Origin: an uncultured Eubacterium sp.
Lineage (GTDB): Bacteria > Bacillota > Clostridia > Oscillospirales > Acutalibacteraceae
Direction: 5' to 3'
Assembly (NCBI GenBank): GCA_910583925.1
Contig: CAJTZJ010000011.1
Span: 1-64,000 of the forward strand
DNA length: 64,000 nt
Shown here: positions 54,434 through 62,948 of the stretch, one piece after another
Layout: every line of letters starts with the position of its first letter
Numbering within the stretch: the stretch's first letter is position 1
Position numbers and translations under genes: made by a program
Notes under the pieces: model-generated
What the model was told of the DNA's origin: nothing
Database searches by the model: none
The model's input: the letters and a program-made list of their open reading frames with translations, nothing else

Positions 54434-55236
54434 AAAAGCTCCTCGTGTGACTCATTAACAAGTTTTTCGGGATTTACGCATGCGGCAATAATCGGATTCT
54501 CATTTTTACACAGATAAATTAAATATTCTATATTGCCCTCCGGTCCTTTAATCGGGGAAAACTGAAGTCCGCAAACAGAAAATCCGTTCTCAATCGCCAT
54601 GGCAATAACATGATTGACTACCTCCAGATGAACGGATTTTTCTCTTACTACACCCTTTTTGCCAACCTTGTCTTTCCCTGCTTCAAACTGAGGTTTAATA
54701 AGGCAAACTGCCTGTCCGTTATCAGAAAGAAGCTTATTAAGATTAGGCAGAATATGCTTTAATGAAATAAATGAAACATCAACCGATGAAAACTGAATTT
54801 TATCTTTAATCTGTTCATCAGTAACATATCTGAAATTCGTTCTCTCCAAATTGACAACACGCTCGTCACAGCGCAGCTTCCAGGCAAGCTGACCATACCC
54901 AACATCAACTGAATAGACCTTAACAGCACCATTCATAAGCATACAATCCGTAAATCCACCTGTTGAAGCACCGACATCCATACATATTTTCCCGTTTAAA
55001 TCAATCGGAAATTCCTGCATAGCTTTTTCAAGCTTCAATCCGCCGCGGCTTACATATTTTAATGTATTTCCGCGAACTTCAAGGACATCATCCTCTTTGA
55101 TTTCCGTACCTGCCTTATCAACTTTTTGATTATTTACATAAACCTGACCGGCCATAATTATTGCCTTGGCTTTTTCTCGGCTGGGAGCATATCCCCGTTC
55201 AAAAACAGCAACATCAAGCCTTATTTTTTTAGACAT
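54430..55236 (-). CDS. tlyA: TlyA-family rRNA methyltransferase
   Basis: A 268-residue protein with an N-terminal S4 RNA-binding domain (about 1-60) and an FtsJ-like methyltransferase domain with the SAM loop DVGASTGGFTDC. In mycobacteria TlyA 2'-O-methylates 16S and 23S rRNA. The haemolysin label often seen is historical. It overlaps dxs by eight bases. Confidence 0.92.
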   Translation of the reverse strand: MSKKIRLDVAVFERGYAPSREKAKAIIMAGQVYVNNQKVDKAGTEIKEDDVLEVRGNTLKYVSRGGLKLEKAMQEFPIDLNGKICMDVGASTGGFTDCMLMNGAVKVYSVDVGYGQLAWKLRCDERVVNLERTNFRYVTDEQIKDKIQFSSVDVSFISLKHILPNLNKLLSDNGQAVCLIKPQFEAGKDKVGKKGVVREKSVHLEVVNHVIAMAIENGFSVCGLQFSPIKGPEGNIEYLIYLCKNENPIIAACVNPEKLVNESHEELL

Positions 55237-57076
55237 TTGAAACCTCTTTAACTATTGAAACAACAGAGTTTTTATCAAGACTGTAAGCTTTCAGCTGACT
55301 TTCTACCGAAGCCTGCTTAACAAATTCATCTTTGATACAAATATGATGAAAGCTTGCACAAATACCCTTTTCTTCAAGCATTGCCGCAAACGCTTCGCCG
55401 ACACTGCCCGATTTGATACTTTCTTCAAAAAAGAAAACATTTTTGTTATGATTGATTAAATTAAAAATACTGCTTTCAATAGGTTTAATTTTATTAAGTT
55501 TAATTATAAATGTATCCTCAAGCTCTTTTAATGCGGCGTAGCACTCGGAAAATTCAACACCATATGTAATAATGCAGTTTTTGGAATCATCAGTTCCAAA
55601 AACAGAATAATCGGATTTATCATAATGATAATCCTTCGGCATTTCCTTTTCTTTTCCTCTTGGATATCTTACCGCAACAGCCCCTGTATCATGATAAACA
55701 GCCTGCCCTAACATATATGAAAGCTCATCATAGCAGCTTGGAGAATAAACCGTAAAATACGGAATTGTATTCAAATAGGACACATCAAAAACACCCTGAT
55801 GAGATTCTCCGTCTTCTCCTACAAAGCCTGCTCTGTCTATTCCGAAAATCACTTTAAGATTCTGCATAGCTACATCATGAATAAGCTGATCATAAGACCT
55901 TTGCAGAAAGGTTGAATAAACAGCAAAAACAGGGATTAATCCGTTTTTGGCAAGTCCGCTTGAAAAGGTAACAGCATGCTGCTCGGCAATTCCGACATCA
56001 AAAAAGCGTTTTGGATATTTATTTGCAAATTCAGCAAGCCCTGTACCCTCTGCCATTGCCGCTGTAACAGCACAGATTCTGCCGTCCTTTTCAGCAAGAG
56101 AACACATTGTTTCGCCAAAGACATCAGAAAAACTCTTTCCGCCATAATTGGTTTCGCCTGTTGCAACATCAAATTTTCCTATACCGTGAAACTGAGTCGG
56201 ATTTTTTTCGGCAGGATCATAGCCCTTTCCCTTTTTTGTATTAACATGAATAAGAACGGAATGATTATGCTCTTTAGCAGCATTTAAAACGGAAATCAGA
56301 CTTTCCATATCATGACCGTCTATTAAACCGTAATATCTGAAGCCTAAATCCTCAAAAAAGGTTGCATCATTGTAAACCCGTTTTCTGATTTCGGTATTAA
56401 TAAAGGTTAAGGCTCGATTAACTAAATTTCCGATTTTCGGAATTTTTGCAAGCACATGCCTTACACCTGATTTTAAATTAAAATAGCCTTTAGAAGTTCT
56501 TACATTTGTTAAATGTTTAGACATTGAGCCGACATTACGGCTGATTGACATCTTATTATCATTAAGAATTACAATAAGATTTTCGCACCCGTTTACTCCG
56601 TTATTGAACGCTTCAAAGGCAAGTCCTCCCGTTAAAGCTCCATCACCGATTACAGCAATCACTTTACCCTTTTCACCTTTGATTTTTTTTGCCTTGGCAA
56701 GACCGATTGCCTGTGAAACAGATACACTTGAATGACCGCTTGAAAAGATATCATGCTCACTTTCAACCGGGCGGATAAAGCCGCTTATTCCACCCTCTTT
56801 TCTAAGGGTTGAAAACTGATTTTTTCTGCCGGTAAGTATTTTATGCGTATAACACTGATGTCCAACATCAAAAACGATCTGATCGGTTGGACTGTTGAAA
56901 ACCCTATGAAGTGCAACACTAAGCTCAACAACACCTAAATTTGAAGCAAGATGTCCCCCGGTTTCCGAAACTGATTCAACAAGAAATTCTCTTATATCCG
57001 AACAAAGCTCTTCAAGCTCAATGTCATCTAACTTTTTAACATCTTCGGGTGAGTTTACCCTATCAAGAACAGACAT
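55229..57076 (-). CDS. dxs: 1-deoxy-D-xylulose-5-phosphate synthase
   Basis: First step of the MEP isoprenoid pathway, using thiamine pyrophosphate. The roughly 615-residue protein has GHQCYTHKI, the cofactor motif GDGALTGG with a later NDNKMS, and the DRAGFVGEDGESHQG segment. I prefer the ATG at 57076, preceded by AAAGAGATGA; a second ATG seven codons upstream has no ribosome site. The thiamine cofactor supply is served by thiN at the far left of the window. Confidence 0.95.
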   Translation of the reverse strand: MSVLDRVNSPEDVKKLDDIELEELCSDIREFLVESVSETGGHLASNLGVVELSVALHRVFNSPTDQIVFDVGHQCYTHKILTGRKNQFSTLRKEGGISGFIRPVESEHDIFSSGHSSVSVSQAIGLAKAKKIKGEKGKVIAVIGDGALTGGLAFEAFNNGVNGCENLIVILNDNKMSISRNVGSMSKHLTNVRTSKGYFNLKSGVRHVLAKIPKIGNLVNRALTFINTEIRKRVYNDATFFEDLGFRYYGLIDGHDMESLISVLNAAKEHNHSVLIHVNTKKGKGYDPAEKNPTQFHGIGKFDVATGETNYGGKSFSDVFGETMCSLAEKDGRICAVTAAMAEGTGLAEFANKYPKRFFDVGIAEQHAVTFSSGLAKNGLIPVFAVYSTFLQRSYDQLIHDVAMQNLKVIFGIDRAGFVGEDGESHQGVFDVSYLNTIPYFTVYSPSCYDELSYMLGQAVYHDTGAVAVRYPRGKEKEMPKDYHYDKSDYSVFGTDDSKNCIITYGVEFSECYAALKELEDTFIIKLNKIKPIESSIFNLINHNKNVFFFEESIKSGSVGEAFAAMLEEKGICASFHHICIKDEFVKQASVESQLKAYSLDKNSVVSIVKEVSNV

Positions 57077-57148
57077 GAAATCATCTCTTTTCTGCATTTA
57101 AAACACATACTACCATATTATGCATAAAAATGCAATATATGTATATTT

Positions 57149-58033
57149 TTACTTGCTGCGATTAATAAGCTCGCCTGCAAGTATTTCAATAAACTCTGAA
57201 TTTCCAAATTCAGAAAGTGAAGAAAGTGCACGATCTGTATATCCTTCTACATCCTTTTGCGATTCTTCAATACCCTTTAATGATACATAAGTTGTTTTAT
57301 TATTTTCGGCATCAGAGCCAATTGGCTTACCAAGCTCTTCACGATCTCCGATTACATCAAGAATATCATCCTTAATCTGAAAAGCAATCCCCAAATAATA
57401 AGCAAATTCTTCAGCAGCCTGAAGCTGCTTTTGACCTGCACCTGCGGCAATACAGCCTAAAAGGCAGGCTGAAGAAATAAGTGCACCCGTTTTCAGCCTA
57501 TGAACCGATAAAATCTGCGTTAAATCAGGGTTTTCTCTTTCATATTTTAAATCAATAACCTGTCCGCCAATCATTCCGCATACTCCGCTTTTCGCCGCCA
57601 ATACAGAAACTGCATGCATTCTTTTATCCGCAGATAAATCGGAAGCAGCAATCAATTCAAATGCGTGGGTTAAAAGTGCATCTCCGGCAAGAAGAGCTGT
57701 TGCTTCGCCGAACTTTTTATGACAGCTTGGCTTTCCCCGTCTGAAATCATCATCATCCATACACGGCAAATCATCGTGAATTAAACTATAAGTGTGTATA
57801 TATTCAACTGCACATGCAAAATCAATTGCCTTTTCTTTCTCCAAACCGCAGCACTTCGCAAATTCAAGACAAAAAACCGGTCTTAATCTTTTTCCGCCGT
57901 TTGTAAGGCTGTATTTCATAGCCTCAACAACCATATCCTGATTGTCTGTACAAACAGGAAGTCTTTCAATTATTGCTTTTTCAATTATTTCAATATCTTT
58001 ATCAAGTATAGTTTTGAATTCTGCCTTATCCAT
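57149..58033 (-). CDS. ispA: Polyprenyl diphosphate synthase (geranyl/farnesyl type)
   Basis: Condenses isoprenyl diphosphates. The 294-residue protein has GGKRLRP, the first Asp-rich motif DDLPCMDDDDFRRG (from residue 87) and the second, FQIKDDILD. The residues before the first motif suggest a short-chain (C15) product, which is inference. It sits between xseB and dxs in the isoprenoid part of the operon. Confidence 0.93.
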   Translation of the reverse strand: MDKAEFKTILDKDIEIIEKAIIERLPVCTDNQDMVVEAMKYSLTNGGKRLRPVFCLEFAKCCGLEKEKAIDFACAVEYIHTYSLIHDDLPCMDDDDFRRGKPSCHKKFGEATALLAGDALLTHAFELIAASDLSADKRMHAVSVLAAKSGVCGMIGGQVIDLKYERENPDLTQILSVHRLKTGALISSACLLGCIAAGAGQKQLQAAEEFAYYLGIAFQIKDDILDVIGDREELGKPIGSDAENNKTTYVSLKGIEESQKDVEGYTDRALSSLSEFGNSEFIEILAGELINRSK

Positions 58034-58036
58034 TTT

Positions 58037-58225
58037 TTATTCCTTATTGATAATTGTAATTTTCTGTTTTGCATCATTAAGCTTTTTATTGCATATAGCA
58101 GCAAGCTTTGTTCCCTCTTCAAAAAGCTTCATGCTTTCATCAAGAGTAGCCTCGTTTTTTTCAAGTAGGGTTACTATTTCCTCAAGCCGTTTAACAGCTT
58201 CCTCATATGTTATTTCCTTAGCCAT
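58037..58225 (-). CDS. xseB: Exodeoxyribonuclease VII small subunit
   Basis: A 62-residue, helical small subunit that wraps XseA to form exonuclease VII, a single-strand DNA nuclease. The LTYEEA-like start (ITYEEAVKRLEEIV) and the MKLFEEGTKLAAIC helix are clear. I chose the ATG at 58225, nine bases after GAGG, inside the xseA tail. Confidence 0.93.
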   Translation of the reverse strand: MAKEITYEEAVKRLEEIVTLLEKNEATLDESMKLFEEGTKLAAICNKKLNDAKQKITIINKE

Positions 58226-59420
58226 TTTCAACAACCTCATTTACCTTACATATTGCCCCTCCGTCCGAAAAAGCAATATGAATTTCATCATTTTCATTAA
58301 TATCTGAAACAGATTTTATTATTTCATTATTTTTTTGTGCAACCGAATATCCTCTTGCGAGAACAGCAAGAGGGCTTAACGCATTAAGTTTTCCTGCCAG
58401 AGCTGAAAGCTTAAGAGATTTGGTTTCAACAGAAGATAATACGGAATCACTAAGCCTTGCTTCAAGAACCTCAACATTATCCTTATAGGAGCTTAAAACA
58501 GAATCGTAGTTTTCAAGAACAGGTGAATGCGATAATTCGGAAACATACTGTATATTATCATCAATCATAATATTTATATAGTTAAACAGACTGCTTTTGA
58601 GTGTTGCAAGCTCATTAGATAAAGAATTCATATCTGGGCAGACAAGCTCGGCAGCAGCACTCGGAGTAGGTGCTCTTAAGTCAGCAACGAAGTCACATAT
58701 TGTGTAATCCGTTTCATGCCCTACAGCCGATACAATCGGCGTTTTACAGGCTATCACAGCCCGTGCAACCTCCTCTGTATTAAACGCCCAAAGATCCTCT
58801 ATTGAGCCTCCGCCTCTGCCCACAATAATAACATCAATATCTTCAATGTCATCAAGAAGCCTTATGGATTTTACTATATCAGCCGAAGCGGATGTACCCT
58901 GTACAATTGTGGGTACTATAACAAGCTCAGCAAGCGGATATCTTCTTGCCGTAATATTCTTTATATCTTCAACAGCAGCACCTATATACGATGTTGCAAC
59001 ACCGATTTTTCTCGGAAAAGGAGGAAGCAGCTTTTTGATTTCATCATTACATACACCCTCATTCAACAGCCTTTCCTTGAGCTGTTCAAACGCAAGATTA
59101 AGTGCACCGACACCATCCGGCTGCATATCATCAACATAAAGCTGATATTCACCATTTTTTTCATAGGCAGAAATTCTTCCGCTGCAAATAACCTTCATTC
59201 CGCTGTCGGGATTAAATTTAAGCTTTGAAGCATACGATGAAAACATCACAGCCTTAAGCTGGCTGTTTTCATCCTTTAAAGTAAAATACATATGCCCCGA
59301 AGAATAATAATATTTGAAATTTGAAATCTCTCCGCTGATAAATATACTGCGAAGAGGTGCACTTTCATCAAGTAAAGCCTTAATATATCTGTTAACTTGA
59401 GAAACGGTTATTACATTCAT
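58218..59420 (-). CDS. xseA: Exodeoxyribonuclease VII large subunit
   Basis: The 400-residue catalytic subunit. An N-terminal OB fold with SGEISNFKYYYSSGHMYFTLKD precedes the core with VGRGGGSIEDLWAFN and VSAVGHETDYTICDF, then coiled coils. It overlaps the tsaD-like gene by four bases (ATGA). Confidence 0.95.
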   Translation of the reverse strand: MNVITVSQVNRYIKALLDESAPLRSIFISGEISNFKYYYSSGHMYFTLKDENSQLKAVMFSSYASKLKFNPDSGMKVICSGRISAYEKNGEYQLYVDDMQPDGVGALNLAFEQLKERLLNEGVCNDEIKKLLPPFPRKIGVATSYIGAAVEDIKNITARRYPLAELVIVPTIVQGTSASADIVKSIRLLDDIEDIDVIIVGRGGGSIEDLWAFNTEEVARAVIACKTPIVSAVGHETDYTICDFVADLRAPTPSAAAELVCPDMNSLSNELATLKSSLFNYINIMIDDNIQYVSELSHSPVLENYDSVLSSYKDNVEVLEARLSDSVLSSVETKSLKLSALAGKLNALSPLAVLARGYSVAQKNNEIIKSVSDINENDEIHIAFSDGGAICKVNEVVENG

Positions 59421-60340
59421 AATGATTTTAAATAAGCATAAATCGCAATACCTGCAGCATTATCACAGCTGTACTCAGGTTTAGCAAAATAAGCATTATA
59501 TTTCTTTCCTATTTTTTCTTTAATTATTGAATTGCTTGAAACACCACCGGCAAAAACCACAGGCATTTCACCAAACTTTTTCATTATTCTTTCCAGCATT
59601 TCAGAAAGAGCTTCACTTATATATGAAACAACAAATTTTGCAATATCATTATTGCTTTCATTATTTTCAAACATCTTCTTTGCCTTGTTTTCAACGCCGG
59701 ATAAGGAGCAATTCAGCACATTCATAGATGGCTTAATTTTAAATTCTTTGCTACTGTTCTGAGCCATTTTATCAAGCTCCGCTCCACAGGGGAATTTTAA
59801 TCCCATCATAACGCCTGCCCTGTCTACAGCCTGTCCGGCTTTTAAATCAGTGCTTTCAGCTATAAGTTCAGCCTTGATTATTTCTTCATCATCGGGAGTT
59901 ACAAGAAGTGCTTCTGTTGTACCTCCCGAAACATGAAAGGCAATAAACGGCTTTTTTATCAGATCAAGCCTGTCAATCGAATACAGAGCTGCCAGAATAT
60001 GACCAACCTGATGCGAGGTTTTATATAGGGGAACCGTATTTACCGAAGAAACACAAACAGCATTGCTTTCACCAACCAAGAAGCATGGCATATAGCTACC
60101 GTCTATATTTCTCGGACGGGTACTTACTCCAACCGACCTTATGGATTTAAAATCCAATTCTTCTGTTAACATTTTCATCAGAACCGGCAAATTGACCGTA
60201 TGCTGAAAAACAGCATCACTTTGCCGTAAGCCACGCTCCCCTGCCTTTACCTCAAGCAATTTCTTTTTCTGAAAAATTTCCTTACCGTCAAAAAAAGCAA
60301 CTGATGTTGTATAATTGCTTGTATCAAATCCAAGAAACAT
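59417..60340 (-). CDS. TsaD-like (Kae1 family) paralogue
   Basis: A 307-residue ASKHA-fold protein related to TsaD, the tRNA threonylcarbamoyl transferase. The metal histidines H-x3-H are present (His110, His114 in SHQVGH), as are VSGGTTE, the GVMMGLKFPCGAELD region and FAGGVSSN. It is shorter than true TsaD and lacks tsaB/E neighbours, so it may be a second, specialised copy. It occupies the place where B. subtilis has folD. The full-length tsaD is presumably elsewhere. Confidence 0.82.
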   Translation of the reverse strand: MFLGFDTSNYTTSVAFFDGKEIFQKKKLLEVKAGERGLRQSDAVFQHTVNLPVLMKMLTEELDFKSIRSVGVSTRPRNIDGSYMPCFLVGESNAVCVSSVNTVPLYKTSHQVGHILAALYSIDRLDLIKKPFIAFHVSGGTTEALLVTPDDEEIIKAELIAESTDLKAGQAVDRAGVMMGLKFPCGAELDKMAQNSSKEFKIKPSMNVLNCSLSGVENKAKKMFENNESNNDIAKFVVSYISEALSEMLERIMKKFGEMPVVFAGGVSSNSIIKEKIGKKYNAYFAKPEYSCDNAAGIAIYAYLKSL

Positions 60341-60732
60341 TACTTACTCCTTGAATAGCTGCCGAGAATACCATTAATAAAAGAATAATCTTCGTTTCCG
60401 GAATATTTCTTAGCCAGCTCAACTGCTTCATTTATTGCAACATTTTCCGGCACACTATCAATATAAATAATTTCCGAAAGTGCAAGTCTTAATATGGAAA
60501 GATTTACCTTTGGTATACGATTAAGCTTCCAGCCGTTAGAATATTTTTCAATAATTTCATCAAGCTCGCTGATATGATTGAAAGTTGTTTCAAATAGTTC
60601 CTTGGCATAATCGGACAAAGCAGAAACATTCTCTGAAAAAACATCTTCAATTTCATCAAGGGGCTTGTCCTTAAAAAATTCTTTTTCAAAAAGCAGGATA
60701 AAAGCCTGCTCTCTCATTTCACTTCGATTCAT
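60340..60732 (-). CDS. nusB: Transcription antitermination factor NusB
   Basis: A 130-residue all-helical protein that binds boxA RNA with NusE for rRNA antitermination. The REQAFILLFEKEF start and the NEAVELAKKYSG end helix are typical. I chose the ATG at 60732, four bases after GGAGG; an upstream frame would read through the terminator and is rejected. A terminator lies immediately upstream, which may limit nusB expression. Confidence 0.93.
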   Translation of the reverse strand: MNRSEMREQAFILLFEKEFFKDKPLDEIEDVFSENVSALSDYAKELFETTFNHISELDEIIEKYSNGWKLNRIPKVNLSILRLALSEIIYIDSVPENVAINEAVELAKKYSGNEDYSFINGILGSYSRSK

Positions 60733-60745
60733 ATTTCCTCCAACG

Positions 60746-60779
60746 AAAAAACGGCTGAAAATAAATACACTTTCAGCCG
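60746..60779 (-). terminator. Terminator between asp23 and nusB
   Basis: On the minus strand a perfect 9-bp stem (CGGCTGAAA with TTTCAGCCG, 10-base loop) is followed by six T residues. It begins 13 bases after the asp23 stop and ends 14 bases before the nusB ATG, so it sits inside the operon, upstream of an antitermination factor gene. Confidence 0.8.
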
Positions 60780-60791
60780 AATTTTTTATAA

Positions 60792-61184
60792 TCACTCTTC
60801 AATTTCGGTAGGTTCTGGTAAATTCTGCGGTTTTTCTTCTTCTACAGAGGCAATAATTACATTAACCTTTGAAACAAGCTTACCGGTCATATTCTGAACG
60901 GCATCCTTAACCACTCTTTGAATTTCTTCGGCAACAGGCTGAATTTTTTTACCGATTGCAATGTTTATGCATACACTTATATTCAGATCATCCCCGTCCT
61001 GCGTTATTCTGACGGGAGACATTACTTTTAAGCTGCCCTTTTTTATTGTTGACACAATGTCTACCGGTCTGTTAGAAAAACCGACAACACCATCTACATC
61101 GCCTGCTGCATTTGTTACAATAGCTGAAACAGCCTCTTCGGATATTACTAATCCGCCCTTGGAATTATGATTTGAAATTTCCAT
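60792..61184 (-). CDS. Asp23/Gls24 family envelope stress protein
   Basis: A 130-residue protein of the Asp23/Gls24 (YqhY-like) family. The GGLVISEEAVSAIVTNAA start and the conserved ISVCINIAIGKKI strand are present. YqhY in Bacillus affects acetyl-CoA carboxylase regulation. The acidic, Pro-rich tail is variable. This is the first gene after a strong promoter and is followed by a terminator before nusB. Confidence 0.9.
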   Translation of the reverse strand: MEISNHNSKGGLVISEEAVSAIVTNAAGDVDGVVGFSNRPVDIVSTIKKGSLKVMSPVRITQDGDDLNISVCINIAIGKKIQPVAEEIQRVVKDAVQNMTGKLVSKVNVIIASVEEEKPQNLPEPTEIEE

Positions 61185-61245
61185 AATTACTGGCCTCCTT
61201 ATTTAAGCAAGTTAAATAATCAGCGATTATTTTTACTTGTTAAGT

Positions 61246-61274
61246 ATTATAACACAAGAGGCATAAATATACAA
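61246..61274 (-). promoter_or_regulatory. Sigma-A-type promoter of the asp23-to-recN operon
   Basis: On the minus strand TTGTAT and a perfect TATAAT are 17 bases apart, starting three bases after the spoIIIAH stop. The -10 box is about 61 bases before the asp23 ATG. No terminator was seen between spoIIIAH and this promoter, so sporulation transcripts could read through. Confidence 0.8.
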
Positions 61275-61276
61275 GA

Positions 61277-61897
61277 TTAATTTGATTGTATAATGGTAAC
61301 ATTTTCAAAAGTACATTGCAGCTGTGCAATTGCAATTTCTTTGATCTGCAGAATAATATCGTCAGTTAATTCTTCAACATCAACAATTACATCTACCTTT
61401 TCGCCGTCTTCACTGACAACAGCAATGCAGTTTTTAACACCTTTCGCCTGAACAAGCGTTTCGATTTTGTTTTCAATTTCAATATTGGCTGATATTCTGA
61501 CAACACTTTCTGCGGCTGAAATACGAGCCTCCTCGCTTTCATCAGTTGCATTTATCACATTTTGCAGCTTTTCCAAAGCAGCATCTCTTGCATTCTGCCT
61601 ATCCATTCTTGCCGAAGAAAAATAATCGCTGGGAGCATCTGTTTCAAGTTCTGTTGTAGCATCAACATATGTAGCTTCGCCAAGTGTTTTGGTATTTCCC
61701 GATACAGTACTTATTTTTGAAGATATATCACTGTTTTCCCAATACCAATTGCCACCCAGACCAACAGCCAGCAAAAGTACGAAAATGGAAAGAGCCGTTC
61801 TTGTTTTCTTATCCTTTTTCTTTTTGATTTCATCCTCAGTTAATATACCCTTAACCTTTGCCTTTTTTGTAGCCTTTAATTCTTTGTTTTCGTCCAT
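61277..61897 (-). CDS. spoIIIAH: Stage III sporulation protein AH
   Basis: Mother-cell partner of the SpoIIQ channel, with a ring-forming domain related to SctJ/FliF. The protein (206 aa from the chosen start) has a basic cytoplasmic N-terminus (KATKKAKVKG), one membrane helix (about 31-50), then an intermembrane domain. I prefer the ATG at 61897; an in-frame ATG three codons earlier has only one base after AAAGG. An inverted repeat occupies the leader. Confidence 0.9.
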   Translation of the reverse strand: MDENKELKATKKAKVKGILTEDEIKKKKDKKTRTALSIFVLLLAVGLGGNWYWENSDISSKISTVSGNTKTLGEATYVDATTELETDAPSDYFSSARMDRQNARDAALEKLQNVINATDESEEARISAAESVVRISANIEIENKIETLVQAKGVKNCIAVVSEDGEKVDVIVDVEELTDDIILQIKEIAIAQLQCTFENVTIIQSN

Positions 61898-61912
61898 ATA
61901 AACCATGCCTTT

Positions 61913-61960
61913 CCGCCCATATAGATAGTTTTATTAATAAACACATTCATCAATGGGCAG
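61913..61960 (-). other. Inverted repeat in the spoIIIAG-spoIIIAH gap
   Basis: Arms of 8 bp (one G-U pair) at 61913-61920 and 61953-61960 enclose a 32-base AT-rich loop that itself contains a TTTATTAATAAA palindrome. The 3' arm on the minus strand ends just before the AAAGG ribosome site of spoIIIAH. There is no T run, so it is not a usual terminator. Confidence 0.4.
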
Positions 61961-61978
61961 ATAAATGTATTTTTATTT

Positions 61979-62515
61979 CTATTTACCTCTGTTATCACCG
62001 CTTAGCTTTGAAACCGAAATACGGTTTGAAGAGATATTAAAGAGTGATGATACGCATTGAATAACTCTTTCTCTTACAGCTATGTTATCCCCACCGCTGC
62101 AGACTATGGCAATACCCTCAATCTCAGGAAAATTTTCCTGAATTAAAATCGGGCTGTCCCCATCTTTCCCGTCATATATAACATATTCACTATTTTGCGA
62201 AGCAGAACTGTCACTTTGTGAATTCTGTATATTTTTTGCATAAACACTTTCGGAAGTGCTTTTTAAAGTTATCATTACTTTGCATTTTCCGACTCCGTCT
62301 ATACTTGAAATAAGATTATTAAGCTTATCATCAAGCTCATTAACATAAGATGTGTAATCCGTTTTAGTTACCTCTGTTTCTTTTTTTGAAGCCGGAAAGC
62401 TTATTTCAGACAGCAGGATAAGTAAAATCCCGATTACGCCAACCGCAATAAGAATTTTTGTTTTGGAATTCTTTTGTTCAAAAGCATCCTTGAACTTTTC
62501 TTTTAGACTATTCAC
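61979..62515 (-). CDS. spoIIIAG: Stage III sporulation protein AG
   Basis: A ring-forming component of the mother-cell to forespore channel. The 178-residue protein has one membrane helix (about 24-41), a Ser- and Lys-rich linker and the SpoIIIAG ring domain with LISSIDGVGKCKVMITL and EIEGIAIVCSGGDN. The start is GTG at 62515, overlapping the end of spoIIIAF by eight bases. Confidence 0.92.
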   Translation of the reverse strand: MNSLKEKFKDAFEQKNSKTKILIAVGVIGILLILLSEISFPASKKETEVTKTDYTSYVNELDDKLNNLISSIDGVGKCKVMITLKSTSESVYAKNIQNSQSDSSASQNSEYVIYDGKDGDSPILIQENFPEIEGIAIVCSGGDNIAVRERVIQCVSSLFNISSNRISVSKLSGDNRGK

Positions 62516-62948
62516 CTATTCGCTTCACTTCCGCAACTACACCTAAATTTTCCAAAAGCAGTGCTTTTACTTCTTCAACATTGTAATCATCGGTTACGGA
62601 AACAAGAATTCTGTTTATTAAAATTTCATCACCGTTTTGTTCAACCTCTGCACTTATTGAAGAATTATATATTTTATTATCCGTTAAAACCTTTTCAACA
62701 GAATACTGAATTTCCTGCTTTGCCGAGCTTTCAACAAGATTTTCATATTCTGTATTAAAGTTAAAATCAATTTTAAAACCATCAAAATCAAAATCCGTTA
62801 ACGGATACAGAAAAGAAATAAAGATAAAAACTGATATGATAACCTTATAAAATTTCCCCATTGTTCCCTTTGGACTAAGTATTGAAAATACAACGGAAAC
62901 AATTAAAGTTATGCATATACAAAAGGTCCAGCTTTTAATATAATCCAT
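62508..62948 (-). CDS. spoIIIAF: Stage III sporulation protein AF
   Basis: A 146-residue protein with two N-terminal membrane helices (about 7-24 and 31-49) and a ring-type soluble domain facing the intermembrane space. GGGAAG lies seven bases before the ATG. It follows spoIIIAE directly. Confidence 0.9.
   Translation of the reverse strand: MDYIKSWTFCICITLIVSVVFSILSPKGTMGKFYKVIISVFIFISFLYPLTDFDFDGFKIDFNFNTEYENLVESSAKQEIQYSVEKVLTDNKIYNSSISAEVEQNGDEILINRILVSVTDDYNVEEVKALLLENLGVVAEVKRIGE

Noticed and set aside
60733..60795. Extended nusB N-terminus
   Set aside because: The extra codons are encoded by the terminator hairpin and have no ribosome site; the ATG at 60732 follows GGAGG.
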